In this document: positions 1-4,602 of the stretch, piece by piece | How positions within the stretch are numbered: position 1 is the first letter of the stretch | How the letters are laid out: the number at the start of each line of letters is the position of its first letter | DNA from: Minisyncoccota bacterium | Lineage (GTDB): Bacteria; Patescibacteriota; Minisyncoccia; Phycocordibacterales; GCA-2747955 | Length of the DNA stretch: 6,305 nucleotides | NCBI GenBank assembly: GCA_938010795.1 | Contig: CALLVB010000060.1 | Location: 1-6,305, forward strand | Reading direction: 5' to 3' | Program-made: the position numbers and the translations under genes | The notes under the pieces: model-generated | Database searches by the model: none | Told to the model about the DNA's origin: nothing | What the model saw: only the letters and a program-made list of their open reading frames with translations

Positions 1-573
1 ACAAAATTTGTTTCTTCATTTGATGACCCACGGTTCTCAGATGAAACAGAAGCAGATCGAGATGAAGCAGTATTCTACAAAGTTGTTGTACGAAACAACA
101 CGACAGAAGTTCTTGAAGACCTAACGGTAGTAGACTTTATCCCATTCGCACTAGAACTTGACGGACAACGATCACTAGATGACGACTCTGACAAAGAAGT
201 GCGATGGCGAGTAGCTAGACTACAACCAGGAGAAACTCGAGAATTTACTACTGAAATGCGAGTTCGAGATGACGCACGATACGGATCAATCATTGATTCA
301 TTCGCAACAATCTTTAACGATGATATCTCAGTAAACTCAAACACAGTTGAAATTGAAGTAGAACAAGACGAAGTTGTTGCACCAGTTGATTCAGAAGGAT
401 CACAAGCAGCTTCAGTCTTAGGAACAGGATTCCTACCAGCTACTCTATTTGGATGGTTGGCACTACTAGCAATCGTACTAGCAATCGCATTCCTTGTTTC
501 ACGAATTCTATTCGCACGAAATGAGAATGATCGAGTACTAGCAGAACTACGAGCTATGCAACAAAATAAGTAA
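1..573 (+). CDS. Cell-surface protein, C-terminal part (DUF11-like domain plus membrane anchor), 5' partial
   Basis: The frame is open from the first base of the window to TAA at 571-573, so 190 residues of a longer protein are visible. Visible residues about 19-120 read like one copy of the DUF11/conserved-repeat beta-sandwich found in bacterial surface proteins: a Tyr-x-Val-x-Val-x-Asn-Asn strand, a Val-Val-Asp-Phe-Ile-Pro segment, Val-Arg-Trp-Arg, then Leu-x-Pro-Gly-Glu. An acidic, Ser/Gly linker follows. Residues about 150-169 form a strongly hydrophobic helix, then a short Arg-rich, probably cytoplasmic tail. This fits a protein displayed outside the cell and held by a C-terminal transmembrane helix; adhesion or envelope structure is plausible, but the ligand is unknown. 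Thirteen of its 15 Arg codons are CGA and 12 of 17 Leu codons are CTA, a sharper bias than in its neighbours. An ATG at 199 lies inside the domain and is not taken as the start. A terminator at 611-644 closes the unit. Confidence 0.8.
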   Translation, partial: TKFVSSFDDPRFSDETEADRDEAVFYKVVVRNNTTEVLEDLTVVDFIPFALELDGQRSLDDDSDKEVRWRVARLQPGETREFTTEMRVRDDARYGSIIDSFATIFNDDISVNSNTVEIEVEQDEVVAPVDSEGSQAASVLGTGFLPATLFGWLALLAIVLAIAFLVSRILFARNENDRVLAELRAMQQNK

Positions 574-610
574 GATCTGTAATTAATCAATACAATTGCA
601 ATCTAACAAT

Positions 611-644
611 AAAAAACCAGACCGCGTACGCGGTCTGGTTTTTT
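611..644. terminator. Perfectly palindromic intrinsic terminator
   Basis: A 34-nt perfect palindrome: six A, then CCAGACCGCGT, its exact complement, and six T. It gives a GC-rich stem capped by GTAC, flanked by an A-tract and a T-tract, so it can act on either strand. It lies 37 nt after the stop codon of the surface-protein gene and upstream of the clpP promoter. Confidence 0.93.
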
Positions 645-673
645 ACTATCAAATTATTTAGATCATCTAGATT

Positions 674-682
674 TGTTATAAT
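674..682 (+). promoter_or_regulatory. Probable clpP promoter, extended -10 box
   Basis: TGTTATAAT is a perfect extended -10 (TGn then TATAAT at 677-682). The -35 position at a 17-nt spacing (TTATTT, 654-659) is poor. Transcription from here would start near 689 and give a leader of about 26 nt without a Shine-Dalgarno sequence. A second, weaker box, GATAAT at 700-705, ends 9 nt before the ATG and would give a near-leaderless transcript like those of other genes in the window; the sequence does not decide between them. Overlapping palindromes at 659-672 lie just upstream. Confidence 0.65.
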
Positions 683-714
683 TCATACATAAACAAACAG
701 ATAATATTGAACCT

Positions 715-1314
715 ATGTTAATACCAACAGTAATTGAAAAGACACATGCAGGAGAGAGAGCCTTCGATATTTACTCACGACTTTTGAAAGATCGAGTAAT
801 TTTTTTAGGAAGTGAAGTTAATGATCAGATGGCAAACTCAGTAATTGCTCAACTACTCTTTTTGGAATCAGAAGATGCAGATAAAGACATCACTATGTAT
901 GTAAACTCACCAGGAGGAAGTGTATTTGATGGTTTGGCAATTATTGATACCATGAATTACATTAAGCCAGATGTCGCAGTGGTTTGCATGGGTATGGCAG
1001 CGTCTATGGGGGCTATGCTCTTAGCTTCTGGGGCAAAAGGTAAGCGATACGCTCTACCAAGCGCAGAAGTAATGATTCATCAGCCTCTAGGAGGAATCAG
1101 TGGTCAGGCTTCAGATATTGAGATCTCAGCAAAACATATTGTTCGCATTAAAGAACAGTTAACGACAATGTTAGTAGATACTACTGGACAAAAACGAGAA
1201 AAAATCGAACAAGATATGGATCGTAATTATTGGATGACTGCGCAAGAGGCGAAAACATATGGAATCGTTGATAAAGTAATTGCAAAAGTTCCTGCGAAGA
1301 AATCTAAAAAATAA
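715..1314 (+). CDS. clpP: ATP-dependent Clp protease proteolytic subunit ClpP
   Basis: Serine peptidase of family S14. It forms the two-ring barrel that degrades proteins unfolded and fed in by a Clp ATPase (ClpX or ClpC) in the cytoplasm. The 199-residue length is normal. The N-terminus (Ile-Pro-x-Val-Ile-Glu, then Gly-Glu-Arg-Ala-Phe-Asp-Ile-Tyr-Ser-Arg-Leu-Leu), the oxyanion segment Asn-Ser-Pro-Gly-Gly-Ser at 64-69, Ser97 in GMAASMGA and His122 in MIHQPLGG are all canonical. Counting from His122 without gaps against E. coli ClpP, the third catalytic position (Asp171) is Asn171 (AAT, 1225-1227) in a DMDRNYWM segment. The same substitution is known in Listeria monocytogenes ClpP1, so activity may be altered or conditional rather than lost. 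The C-terminal tail is Lys-rich. No Clp ATPase gene is adjacent. The ATG at 715 fits the family's N-terminus; there is no Shine-Dalgarno sequence. A terminator follows directly, so the gene appears to be transcribed alone. Confidence 0.97.
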   Translation: MLIPTVIEKTHAGERAFDIYSRLLKDRVIFLGSEVNDQMANSVIAQLLFLESEDADKDITMYVNSPGGSVFDGLAIIDTMNYIKPDVAVVCMGMAASMGAMLLASGAKGKRYALPSAEVMIHQPLGGISGQASDIEISAKHIVRIKEQLTTMLVDTTGQKREKIEQDMDRNYWMTAQEAKTYGIVDKVIAKVPAKKSKK

Positions 1315-1320
1315 CAGTAT

Positions 1321-1345
1321 AAAACTGGAGAGAACTCCAGTTTTT
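1321..1345 (+). terminator. Intrinsic terminator after clpP
   Basis: AAAACTGGAG pairs perfectly with CTCCAGTTTT across an AGAA loop (10-bp stem) and ends in five T. It begins 6 nt after the clpP stop codon. The pyrH -10 box starts only 3 nt after the T-run, so the -35 region of that promoter lies inside this hairpin. Confidence 0.92.
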
Positions 1346-1354
1346 ACATATAAT
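1326..1354 (+). promoter_or_regulatory. Probable pyrH promoter, leaderless type
   Basis: A perfect TATAAT at 1349-1354 ends 9 nt before the pyrH ATG, so transcription should start about 2-4 nt before the start codon. At a 17-nt spacing the -35 position reads TGGAGA (1326-1331), four of six matches to TTGACA, embedded in the clpP terminator stem. No extended TG is present. Confidence 0.65.
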
Positions 1355-1363
1355 AAAAATATT

Positions 1364-2077
1364 ATGACACCACAACCACACCAAGATCGAATGCTTATTA
1401 AATTATCTGGGGAAGCTCTTTCAGACGGTAATAATAAGTACTCAGAAACAGTATTAGCTGATATTGCTTCAAAAATTAAAGTGTTGCTTGAAGAGGGTAA
1501 GCAGATCTGTCTAGTAGTTGGTGGAGGTAACTTATTTAGAGGGGCTGAGCTTTCAGGCAATCTTGATATTAAACGTCCAACAGCTGATTATATCGGGATG
1601 ATTGCTACGGTGCAGAATGCCCTGGTGGTTCGAGATTATTTCCATGGACAAGGCGTGGATGCGAGAGTGCTCTCTGCTATTTCAATGAATCAGGTATGTG
1701 AACCATATGTTCCTGGCCGAGCAATCAGACATATGGAAAAGGGGCGTGTGGTTATTTTTGCAGGAGGACTTGGTAACCCGTTTTTCACTACAGACTCTGC
1801 CTCTGCTCAGAGGGCGCTTGAGATGAATTGTTCTCTTCTCGTAATGGCAAAAAATGGTGTAGATGGAGTGTATACGAAAGATCCTCGAACTAATGATGAC
1901 GCAGAAAAGATCACACGAATTAATGGATCTGATGTTTTGGAACAAAATCTTAAGGTCGTAGATGGATCTGCAATTTCGGTTGCAAGAGACAATCATCTGC
2001 CCATCCATATTATTTCAATGAAAGAGCTCGAGAAGGTTGGTGATTATTCTGTTGGGACAATGGTTGAGCCTCGATAA
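1364..2077 (+). CDS. pyrH: UMP kinase (uridylate kinase)
   Basis: Bacterial hexameric UMP kinase of the amino acid kinase fold. It phosphorylates UMP to UDP with ATP and feeds all pyrimidine nucleotide synthesis. The 237-residue length is typical. Visible motifs, in order: Leu-Ile-Lys-Leu-Ser-Gly-Glu at 11-17 (phosphate-binding Lys13), Gly-Gly-Gly-Asn at 53-56 followed by Arg59-Gly60, Asp75-Tyr-Ile-Gly-Met-Ile-Ala-Thr at 75-82 (UMP site), GNPFFTTDSAS at 137-147 and Val-Asp-Gly-Val-Tyr-x-Lys-Asp-Pro at 166-174 (ATP side). The usual Met-Asn-Ala-Leu helix reads Gln-Asn-Ala-Leu. The frame is open upstream to an ATG at 1280, but that start lies inside clpP and before the terminator. The ATG at 1364 sits 9 nt after a perfect -10 box and gives the normal N-terminus. 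It converges with the recombinase gene and shares a terminator with it. The common bacterial partner frr (ribosome recycling factor) is not adjacent. Confidence 0.97.
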   Translation: MTPQPHQDRMLIKLSGEALSDGNNKYSETVLADIASKIKVLLEEGKQICLVVGGGNLFRGAELSGNLDIKRPTADYIGMIATVQNALVVRDYFHGQGVDARVLSAISMNQVCEPYVPGRAIRHMEKGRVVIFAGGLGNPFFTTDSASAQRALEMNCSLLVMAKNGVDGVYTKDPRTNDDAEKITRINGSDVLEQNLKVVDGSAISVARDNHLPIHIISMKELEKVGDYSVGTMVEPR

Positions 2078-2087
2078 TTTTTTTGAA

Positions 2088-2120
2088 ATAAAAGAGCGGG
2101 TCGGTGGCCCACTCTTTTAT
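2088..2120. terminator. Bidirectional terminator between convergent pyrH and xer
   Basis: ATAAAAGAG (2088-2096) pairs with CTCTTTTAT (2112-2120). One C/A mismatch follows, then GGG pairs with CCC around a TCGGTGG loop. The A/T-rich outer stem supplies a U-rich tail in both directions. The hairpin starts 10 nt after the pyrH stop and overlaps the stop codon of the minus-strand recombinase gene (2117-2119). Confidence 0.88.
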
Positions 2121-3016
2121 TTTCCATGGAATTTTTTATGGACTTCTCTGAGGTGTTTATCAGATAGGTTGGTATAAATCTGGGTGGTATTAATAGACGC
2201 GTGCCCTAAGAGCATTTGTACCGAGCGAATATCAGCACCGTTTTGTAACAGGTCTGTCGCAAAATAATGACGTATCGTATGAGGGGTCACATGCTTGGTG
2301 ATGCCTGCCTGTACTGCATGCTTCCTGATGAGTCGCTGAATAGCGCGCGGATAGATGCGTTCACCGGAGGGGGCAGTAAAGAGAGCTTCAGAGAGTACTC
2401 TATTCGTTTGTGTATGTCGCATATTGAGATATCTTTTGACTGACGCTTTCGCTGCGTCTGATAAAAAGACAATCCTGACTTTCCCTCCTTTACCTCTGAT
2501 TGAAAATTCATCAGCAGAAAGATCCAAGTCATCATTAAGAGAACATAGTTCAGAAATACGAAGTCCTGTTGAATACAGCATCTCCAGAATCGCTCGGTCT
2601 CGCAGATCTTCCAGAGTATCTCCTGCAGGAGAGTTCATGAGTCGTTCGAATTCACTTCTAGAGATAAGATCAAGTTCTCTTTCGGATACTTTTGCGAGCT
2701 CAATCTTTTCTGGTGCAAGGGTTGTCACATCATTTTTTGCTAAATGTTTAAGGAATGAACGCAATGCAATAAGATGATAGTTTTGTGTATTTTTTGACAT
2801 CGTTTCACCGGCTTTTCCAACCGGTTGACGGTTGAGCCATAGACGATAACTACGTACTGATTCGCGAGTGATATTTTTAGGATCTTGTAGATCTGCAAAA
2901 GAGAAGTATCTGTTGAGATATCTCTCATAGTTTTCAATGGTCTTGAGAGATCGCCCCTTTTCAATTTCTAAGTACTCGAGGAATTCTCGCATATGTTGTT
3001 GTATATTGTGCGACAT
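2117..3016 (-). CDS. Xer-type tyrosine recombinase (XerC/XerD family)
   Basis: Site-specific tyrosine recombinase; the likely job is resolving chromosome dimers at a dif site during division. At 299 residues it has the normal XerC/XerD length. The N-terminal SAM-like core-binding domain spans about 1-95, with the typical FLEYLEIEKGRSLKTIENY opening. The catalytic domain spans about 115-299. All active-site residues are present: Arg153 (TGLRISEL), Lys176 (GKGGK), His246 and Arg249 (PHTIRH), His272 (LLGHASI) and the nucleophile Tyr281 (TQIYTNL). Position and spacing match XerD closely. XerC, XerD or a single-recombinase system such as XerH/XerA cannot be told apart from the sequence alone, so no symbol is given. 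Nothing nearby looks like an integron, phage or conjugative element, which favours a housekeeping role. The ATG lies 9 nt after an extended -10 on the minus strand and has no Shine-Dalgarno sequence. A divergent gene starts at 3127. Confidence 0.95.
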   Translation of the reverse strand: MSHNIQQHMREFLEYLEIEKGRSLKTIENYERYLNRYFSFADLQDPKNITRESVRSYRLWLNRQPVGKAGETMSKNTQNYHLIALRSFLKHLAKNDVTTLAPEKIELAKVSERELDLISRSEFERLMNSPAGDTLEDLRDRAILEMLYSTGLRISELCSLNDDLDLSADEFSIRGKGGKVRIVFLSDAAKASVKRYLNMRHTQTNRVLSEALFTAPSGERIYPRAIQRLIRKHAVQAGITKHVTPHTIRHYFATDLLQNGADIRSVQMLLGHASINTTQIYTNLSDKHLREVHKKFHGK

Positions 3017-3025
3017 GTTCTAGTA

Positions 3026-3034
3026 AGTATAACA
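3026..3034 (-). promoter_or_regulatory. Probable xer promoter, extended -10, leaderless type
   Basis: Read on the minus strand, TGTTATACT is an extended -10 (TGn plus TATACT, five of six matches) ending 9 nt before the xer ATG. The -35 position is weak (AATAAA). Predicted transcription starts within about 3 nt of the start codon. Confidence 0.65.
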
Positions 3035-3052
3035 AGAACAAGTACGCGTTTA

Positions 3053-3076
3053 TTGACATAATATTTGACATAATGC
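3053..3076. repeat. Tandem direct repeat with a TTGACATAAT core, 12-bp period
   Basis: Two head-to-tail copies of TTGACATAAT start at 3053 and 3065, separated by AT. They lie in the 110-bp region between the divergent xer and 92-residue genes. The second copy supplies the -35 hexamer of the rightward promoter. The pair could be a binding site for a regulator, or simply a duplicated -35 element. Confidence 0.6.
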
Positions 3077-3094
3077 ATAGTATTAATGTATACT
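3065..3094 (+). promoter_or_regulatory. Promoter of the 92-residue gene, canonical -35/-10
   Basis: TTGACA (3065-3070, perfect), an 18-nt spacer and TATACT (3089-3094, five of six). The start would be near 3101, giving a leader of about 26 nt that contains a GGAG ribosome-binding site. This is the best sigma-70-type promoter in the window. It shows that the ATG at 3073, which lies between the two boxes, cannot be the start codon of a transcript made here. Confidence 0.85.
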
Positions 3095-3116
3095 TGAATA
3101 AGTCACAAAAGCACAC

Positions 3117-3120
3117 GGAG
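3117..3120 (+). promoter_or_regulatory. Shine-Dalgarno site deciding the start at 3127
   Basis: GGAG (in CGGAGAG) lies 6 nt before the ATG at 3127, an optimal spacing. It is the only well-placed Shine-Dalgarno sequence in front of a gene in this window, and it selects 3127 over the upstream in-frame ATG at 3073. Confidence 0.8.
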
Positions 3121-3126
3121 AGTGAA

Positions 3127-3405
3127 ATGAGCATTACAGTTACCATACACGGATTAGTAGTCCCAAGTAACGGGACAAAAATAAGAATTTCTAACGCAGT
3201 AAAAAATGCCTGTAGAGATATCGCAGGAGAAGTGCCGATCAATTGTACGTTTGTTGATCAGTCGATATCGTCTGCAACTACCGCTATTCCAATTCGCATT
3301 AGTGTGTCCACGACTCTAAACAAGATTTCAGACGTTAAGGATAGGGTTCTTAAGGCCGGTGCATCAATCCGGACGATAGCAGCACAGGAGGCTGAACTCC
3401 TCTAG
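3127..3405 (+). CDS. Small protein of unknown function (92 aa)
   Basis: I do not recognise this gene. The product is 92 residues and soluble, with no signal peptide, membrane segment or obvious metal or catalytic motif. The pattern suggests alternating strands and helices: strand 2-8 (Ser-Ile-Thr-Val-Thr-Ile-His), helix about 17-33, strands about 38-43 and 54-61, helix about 66-79, then a short acidic Ala/Glu end. That order resembles a small ferredoxin-like alpha/beta fold, but this is only a guess from residue pattern. The start at 3127 is chosen because a canonical promoter (3065-3094) and a Shine-Dalgarno site (3117-3120) both point to it. It is the only gene here with classical initiation signals, which might mean a different regulation or origin from its neighbours. 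It is divergent from the recombinase across a region with a tandem repeat, and a hairpin without a T-run follows it. Confidence 0.8.
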   Translation: MSITVTIHGLVVPSNGTKIRISNAVKNACRDIAGEVPINCTFVDQSISSATTAIPIRISVSTTLNKISDVKDRVLKAGASIRTIAAQEAELL

Positions 3406-3424
3406 TATGAGCAATAGTAACAAA

Positions 3425-3452
3425 TTAAGCTGCCTAGTATTAGGCGGCTTAA
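3425..3452 (+). terminator. Hairpin after the 92-residue gene, atypical terminator
   Basis: TTAAGCTGCCTA pairs with TAGGCGGCTTAA across a GTAT loop: a 12-bp stem with one T-G wobble, 19 nt after the stop codon. The usual T-run is missing; AAAACATGCAAAA comes next and a T-run appears only at 3465-3469. It may be a weak terminator, a 3'-end stabiliser or a structured RNA element. Confidence 0.55.
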
Positions 3453-3481
3453 AACATGCAAAATTTTTATATATATGACTA

Positions 3482-3510
3482 TTTACATACATTTATAAAA
3501 CTGGTACTAT
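3482..3510 (+). promoter_or_regulatory. rpsO promoter, leaderless type, with extended -10
   Basis: TTTACA (3482-3487, five of six), a 17-nt spacer and TACTAT (3505-3510) with an extended TG at 3502-3503. The -10 ends 7 nt before the rpsO ATG, so transcription should start at about the A of the ATG. A perfect inverted repeat, CTGGTA-CTA-TACCAG (3501-3515), is centred on the -10 box. Confidence 0.8.
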
Positions 3511-3515
3511 ACCAG
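3501..3515. repeat. Inverted repeat over the rpsO -10 box, possible operator
   Basis: CTGGTA and TACCAG are perfect complements separated by CTA. The dyad covers the whole -10 hexamer. If transcription starts near 3517, the dyad is not in the RNA, so any function would be at DNA level (repressor site). It could also be chance. Confidence 0.35.
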
Positions 3516-3517
3516 CC

Positions 3518-3778
3518 ATGTCAAAACAAGATCTAGTAAAAAAGGCACTCGAAGTGGCAGGAGTAGATACTGCAGGAGGGACTGAAGAACAAATTGCTAT
3601 CCTTTCTGAGAAGATCGCGAATCTCCAAGCTCACCTAGACGTGAACAAAAAAGATAAGCACTCACGAAGGGGACTATTACAAATGGTTGCTGATCGTCGA
3701 AAGCATATTAAATATCTTAAGCGAAAAAATCCAGAAGCTTGGACTGCATTGTCAGAAAAAGTGGGACTTAAAGCGTAA
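3518..3778 (+). CDS. rpsO: 30S ribosomal protein S15
   Basis: Primary 16S rRNA-binding protein of the small-subunit platform. It binds the three-way junction of helices 20-22 and lets S6 and S18 join. The product is 86 residues, against 88-89 in most bacteria. The family signature is clear: a Asp-Thr-Ala-Gly-Gly-Thr-Glu-Glu-Gln segment at 17-25 (usually DTGSPEVQ), a helix with Leu-x-x-His-Leu at 36-40, then HSRRGLLQMVADRRKHIKYL at 48-67 and a Pro-Glu-x-x-x-x-Leu C-terminal helix. The first His of the usual Asp-His-His-Ser-Arg-Arg motif is Lys. The ATG lies 7 nt after a strong extended -10 and has no Shine-Dalgarno sequence, so the mRNA should be leaderless. That leaves no room for the S15-binding leader known from E. 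coli and other bacteria. pnp, the common downstream neighbour, is absent; a strong terminator overlaps the stop codon. Confidence 0.97.
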   Translation: MSKQDLVKKALEVAGVDTAGGTEEQIAILSEKIANLQAHLDVNKKDKHSRRGLLQMVADRRKHIKYLKRKNPEAWTALSEKVGLKA

Positions 3779-3810
3779 ATAAAATAGATGCATCAGCATC
3801 TATTTTATTT
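3777..3810 (+). terminator. Intrinsic terminator overlapping the rpsO stop codon
   Basis: A perfect 15-bp stem (AAATAAAATAGATGC with GCATCTATTTTATTT) with an ATCA loop. It begins at the second base of the rpsO TAA. Its last base is also the first base of the TG of the next gene's extended -10 box. The stem is AT-rich, so it is weaker than the one at 611-644. Confidence 0.85.
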
Positions 3811-3818
3811 GTTATAAT
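3810..3818 (+). promoter_or_regulatory. Promoter of the NYN operon, extended -10, leaderless type
   Basis: TGTTATAAT, a perfect extended -10 identical to the one upstream of clpP, ends 6 nt before the ATG at 3825. Transcription should start on or next to that ATG. The -35 position (GCATCA, 3790-3795) is poor and falls in the terminator hairpin, so the promoter probably relies on the extended -10. Confidence 0.8.
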
Positions 3819-3824
3819 TTATCC

Positions 3825-4601
3825 ATGACAATAATTAAACACTCAAATCAACGGGTTGGGGTGCTCATCGACGCACAAAATCTCTATCATTCAGCCCAAA
3901 ATTTATATGGTAAAAGAGTAAACTTCACAGAAGTTCTTGAGGAAGCAGTGGCAGGAAGACAACTTATTAGAGCAATCGCATATGTTATCACCTCAGACAC
4001 TGGAGATGAAAGTAGTTTTTTTGAGGCTCTTGAGAATGCAGGAATTGAGACAAAGACAAAAGATTTACAAATTTTTCACGGAGGAGCAAAGAAAGCTGAC
4101 TGGGATGTGGGAATTGCCATGGATGCGGTAAAACTCTCAACGAGTCTAGACGCTATTGTGATAGCCTCAGGAGATGGAGACTTTATCCCTATGGTCAAGT
4201 ATGTACAACAACATGCAGGATGTCAGGTAGAGGTAATTTCGTTTGGAAGATCTTCATCATCAAAACTTATGGAGGTGGTAGATGACTTTACAGATATGTG
4301 TGATGATACCAATAGATATTTAATGGGTTCACGAATTGCTAGATCTCATAACAAGAGGAAGCGACAAAATAACTCATCAAGGAAACCAACCCAAGGAAGA
4401 TCTACAGCACCTAAAGCTCCTGTAAAAACAGATACAAGCACTAAAGCTTCGACAGCGGAATTATTACCGCCAGTTACTAAAGATCGAAAAGAAGACAAGA
4501 AACAACCGGCAAAAAAAGCAACAACTAAGAAGGCTCCTACTGCAAAGAAACAACCGGCAAAACGAGTAGTTAAAAAAACAACAAAGAAGGTAGAAAAATA
4601 G
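3825..4601 (+). CDS. NYN-domain (LabA/DUF88-like) putative ribonuclease with Lys-rich tail
   Basis: Residues about 9-167 form a NYN domain of the LabA/DUF88 group, a PIN-like fold. Family members that have been studied are mostly metal-dependent RNases. The expected acidic residues are visible: Asp16 in VGVLIDAQNLY, Asp94 and Asp100 in KADWDVGIAMDA, and Asp117 with Asp119 in ASGDGDF. A Phe-Gly-Arg-Ser-Ser-Ser-Ser loop follows the last strand. From about 172 to 258 the protein becomes low-complexity and very basic (Lys, Ala, Pro, Thr, Gln) with a repeated Lys-Lys-Gln-Pro-Ala-Lys unit, resembling a histone-H1-like tail; it probably binds RNA or DNA and is likely disordered. Cytoplasmic location is expected. 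The start is fixed by a perfect extended -10 only 6 nt upstream and by the domain's N-terminus. It lies 1 nt upstream of the next gene, so the two form an operon with likely translational coupling. The RNA target is unknown. Confidence 0.9.
   Translation: MTIIKHSNQRVGVLIDAQNLYHSAQNLYGKRVNFTEVLEEAVAGRQLIRAIAYVITSDTGDESSFFEALENAGIETKTKDLQIFHGGAKKADWDVGIAMDAVKLSTSLDAIVIASGDGDFIPMVKYVQQHAGCQVEVISFGRSSSSKLMEVVDDFTDMCDDTNRYLMGSRIARSHNKRKRQNNSSRKPTQGRSTAPKAPVKTDTSTKASTAELLPPVTKDRKEDKKQPAKKATTKKAPTAKKQPAKRVVKKTTKKVEK
4497..4562 (+). repeat. Two 18-bp direct repeats encoding the Lys-Lys-Gln-Pro-Ala-Lys unit
   Basis: AAGAAACAACCGGCAAAA occurs identically at 4497-4514 and 4545-4562, 48 bp apart (16 codons, in frame). 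It encodes the repeated basic unit in the tail of the NYN protein. Identity down to third codon positions suggests a fairly recent internal duplication. Confidence 0.8.
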
Positions 4602-4602
4602 T

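Noticed and set aside
75..590. Long open frame (171 codons) on the minus strand opposite the surface-protein gene
   Set aside because: It is Ser/Thr/Arg-rich low-complexity sequence produced by the A-ending codon bias of the plus-strand gene, and it has no promoter or family features.
1280..1363. N-terminal extension of pyrH from the ATG at 1280
   Set aside because: It lies inside clpP and would be read through the clpP terminator. UMP kinases start near the Lys-Leu-Ser-Gly-Glu motif, as the 1364 start does.
2355..2777. Open frame of 140 codons on the plus strand opposite xer
   Set aside because: The minus-strand recombinase has a complete active site across this region. The opposite frame is Ser/Arg-rich and featureless.
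3063..3090. Possible dif recombination site next to the xer gene, because ATTTGACATAA resembles a Xer-binding arm
   Set aside because: No matching inverted second arm is found at a 6-8 bp spacing. The similarity comes from the TTGACATAAT repeat, which is better explained as promoter or operator sequence.
3073..3126. N-terminal extension of the 92-residue gene from the ATG at 3073
   Set aside because: That ATG lies between the -35 and -10 boxes of the gene's own promoter and lacks a ribosome-binding site. The GGAG-led ATG at 3127 fits much better.
3407..3478. 23-codon frame right after the 92-residue gene, overlapping the hairpin, as a possible leader peptide
   Set aside because: It has no ribosome-binding site or promoter of its own, an unremarkable composition and no run of regulatory codons. 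The rpsO promoter lies after it.
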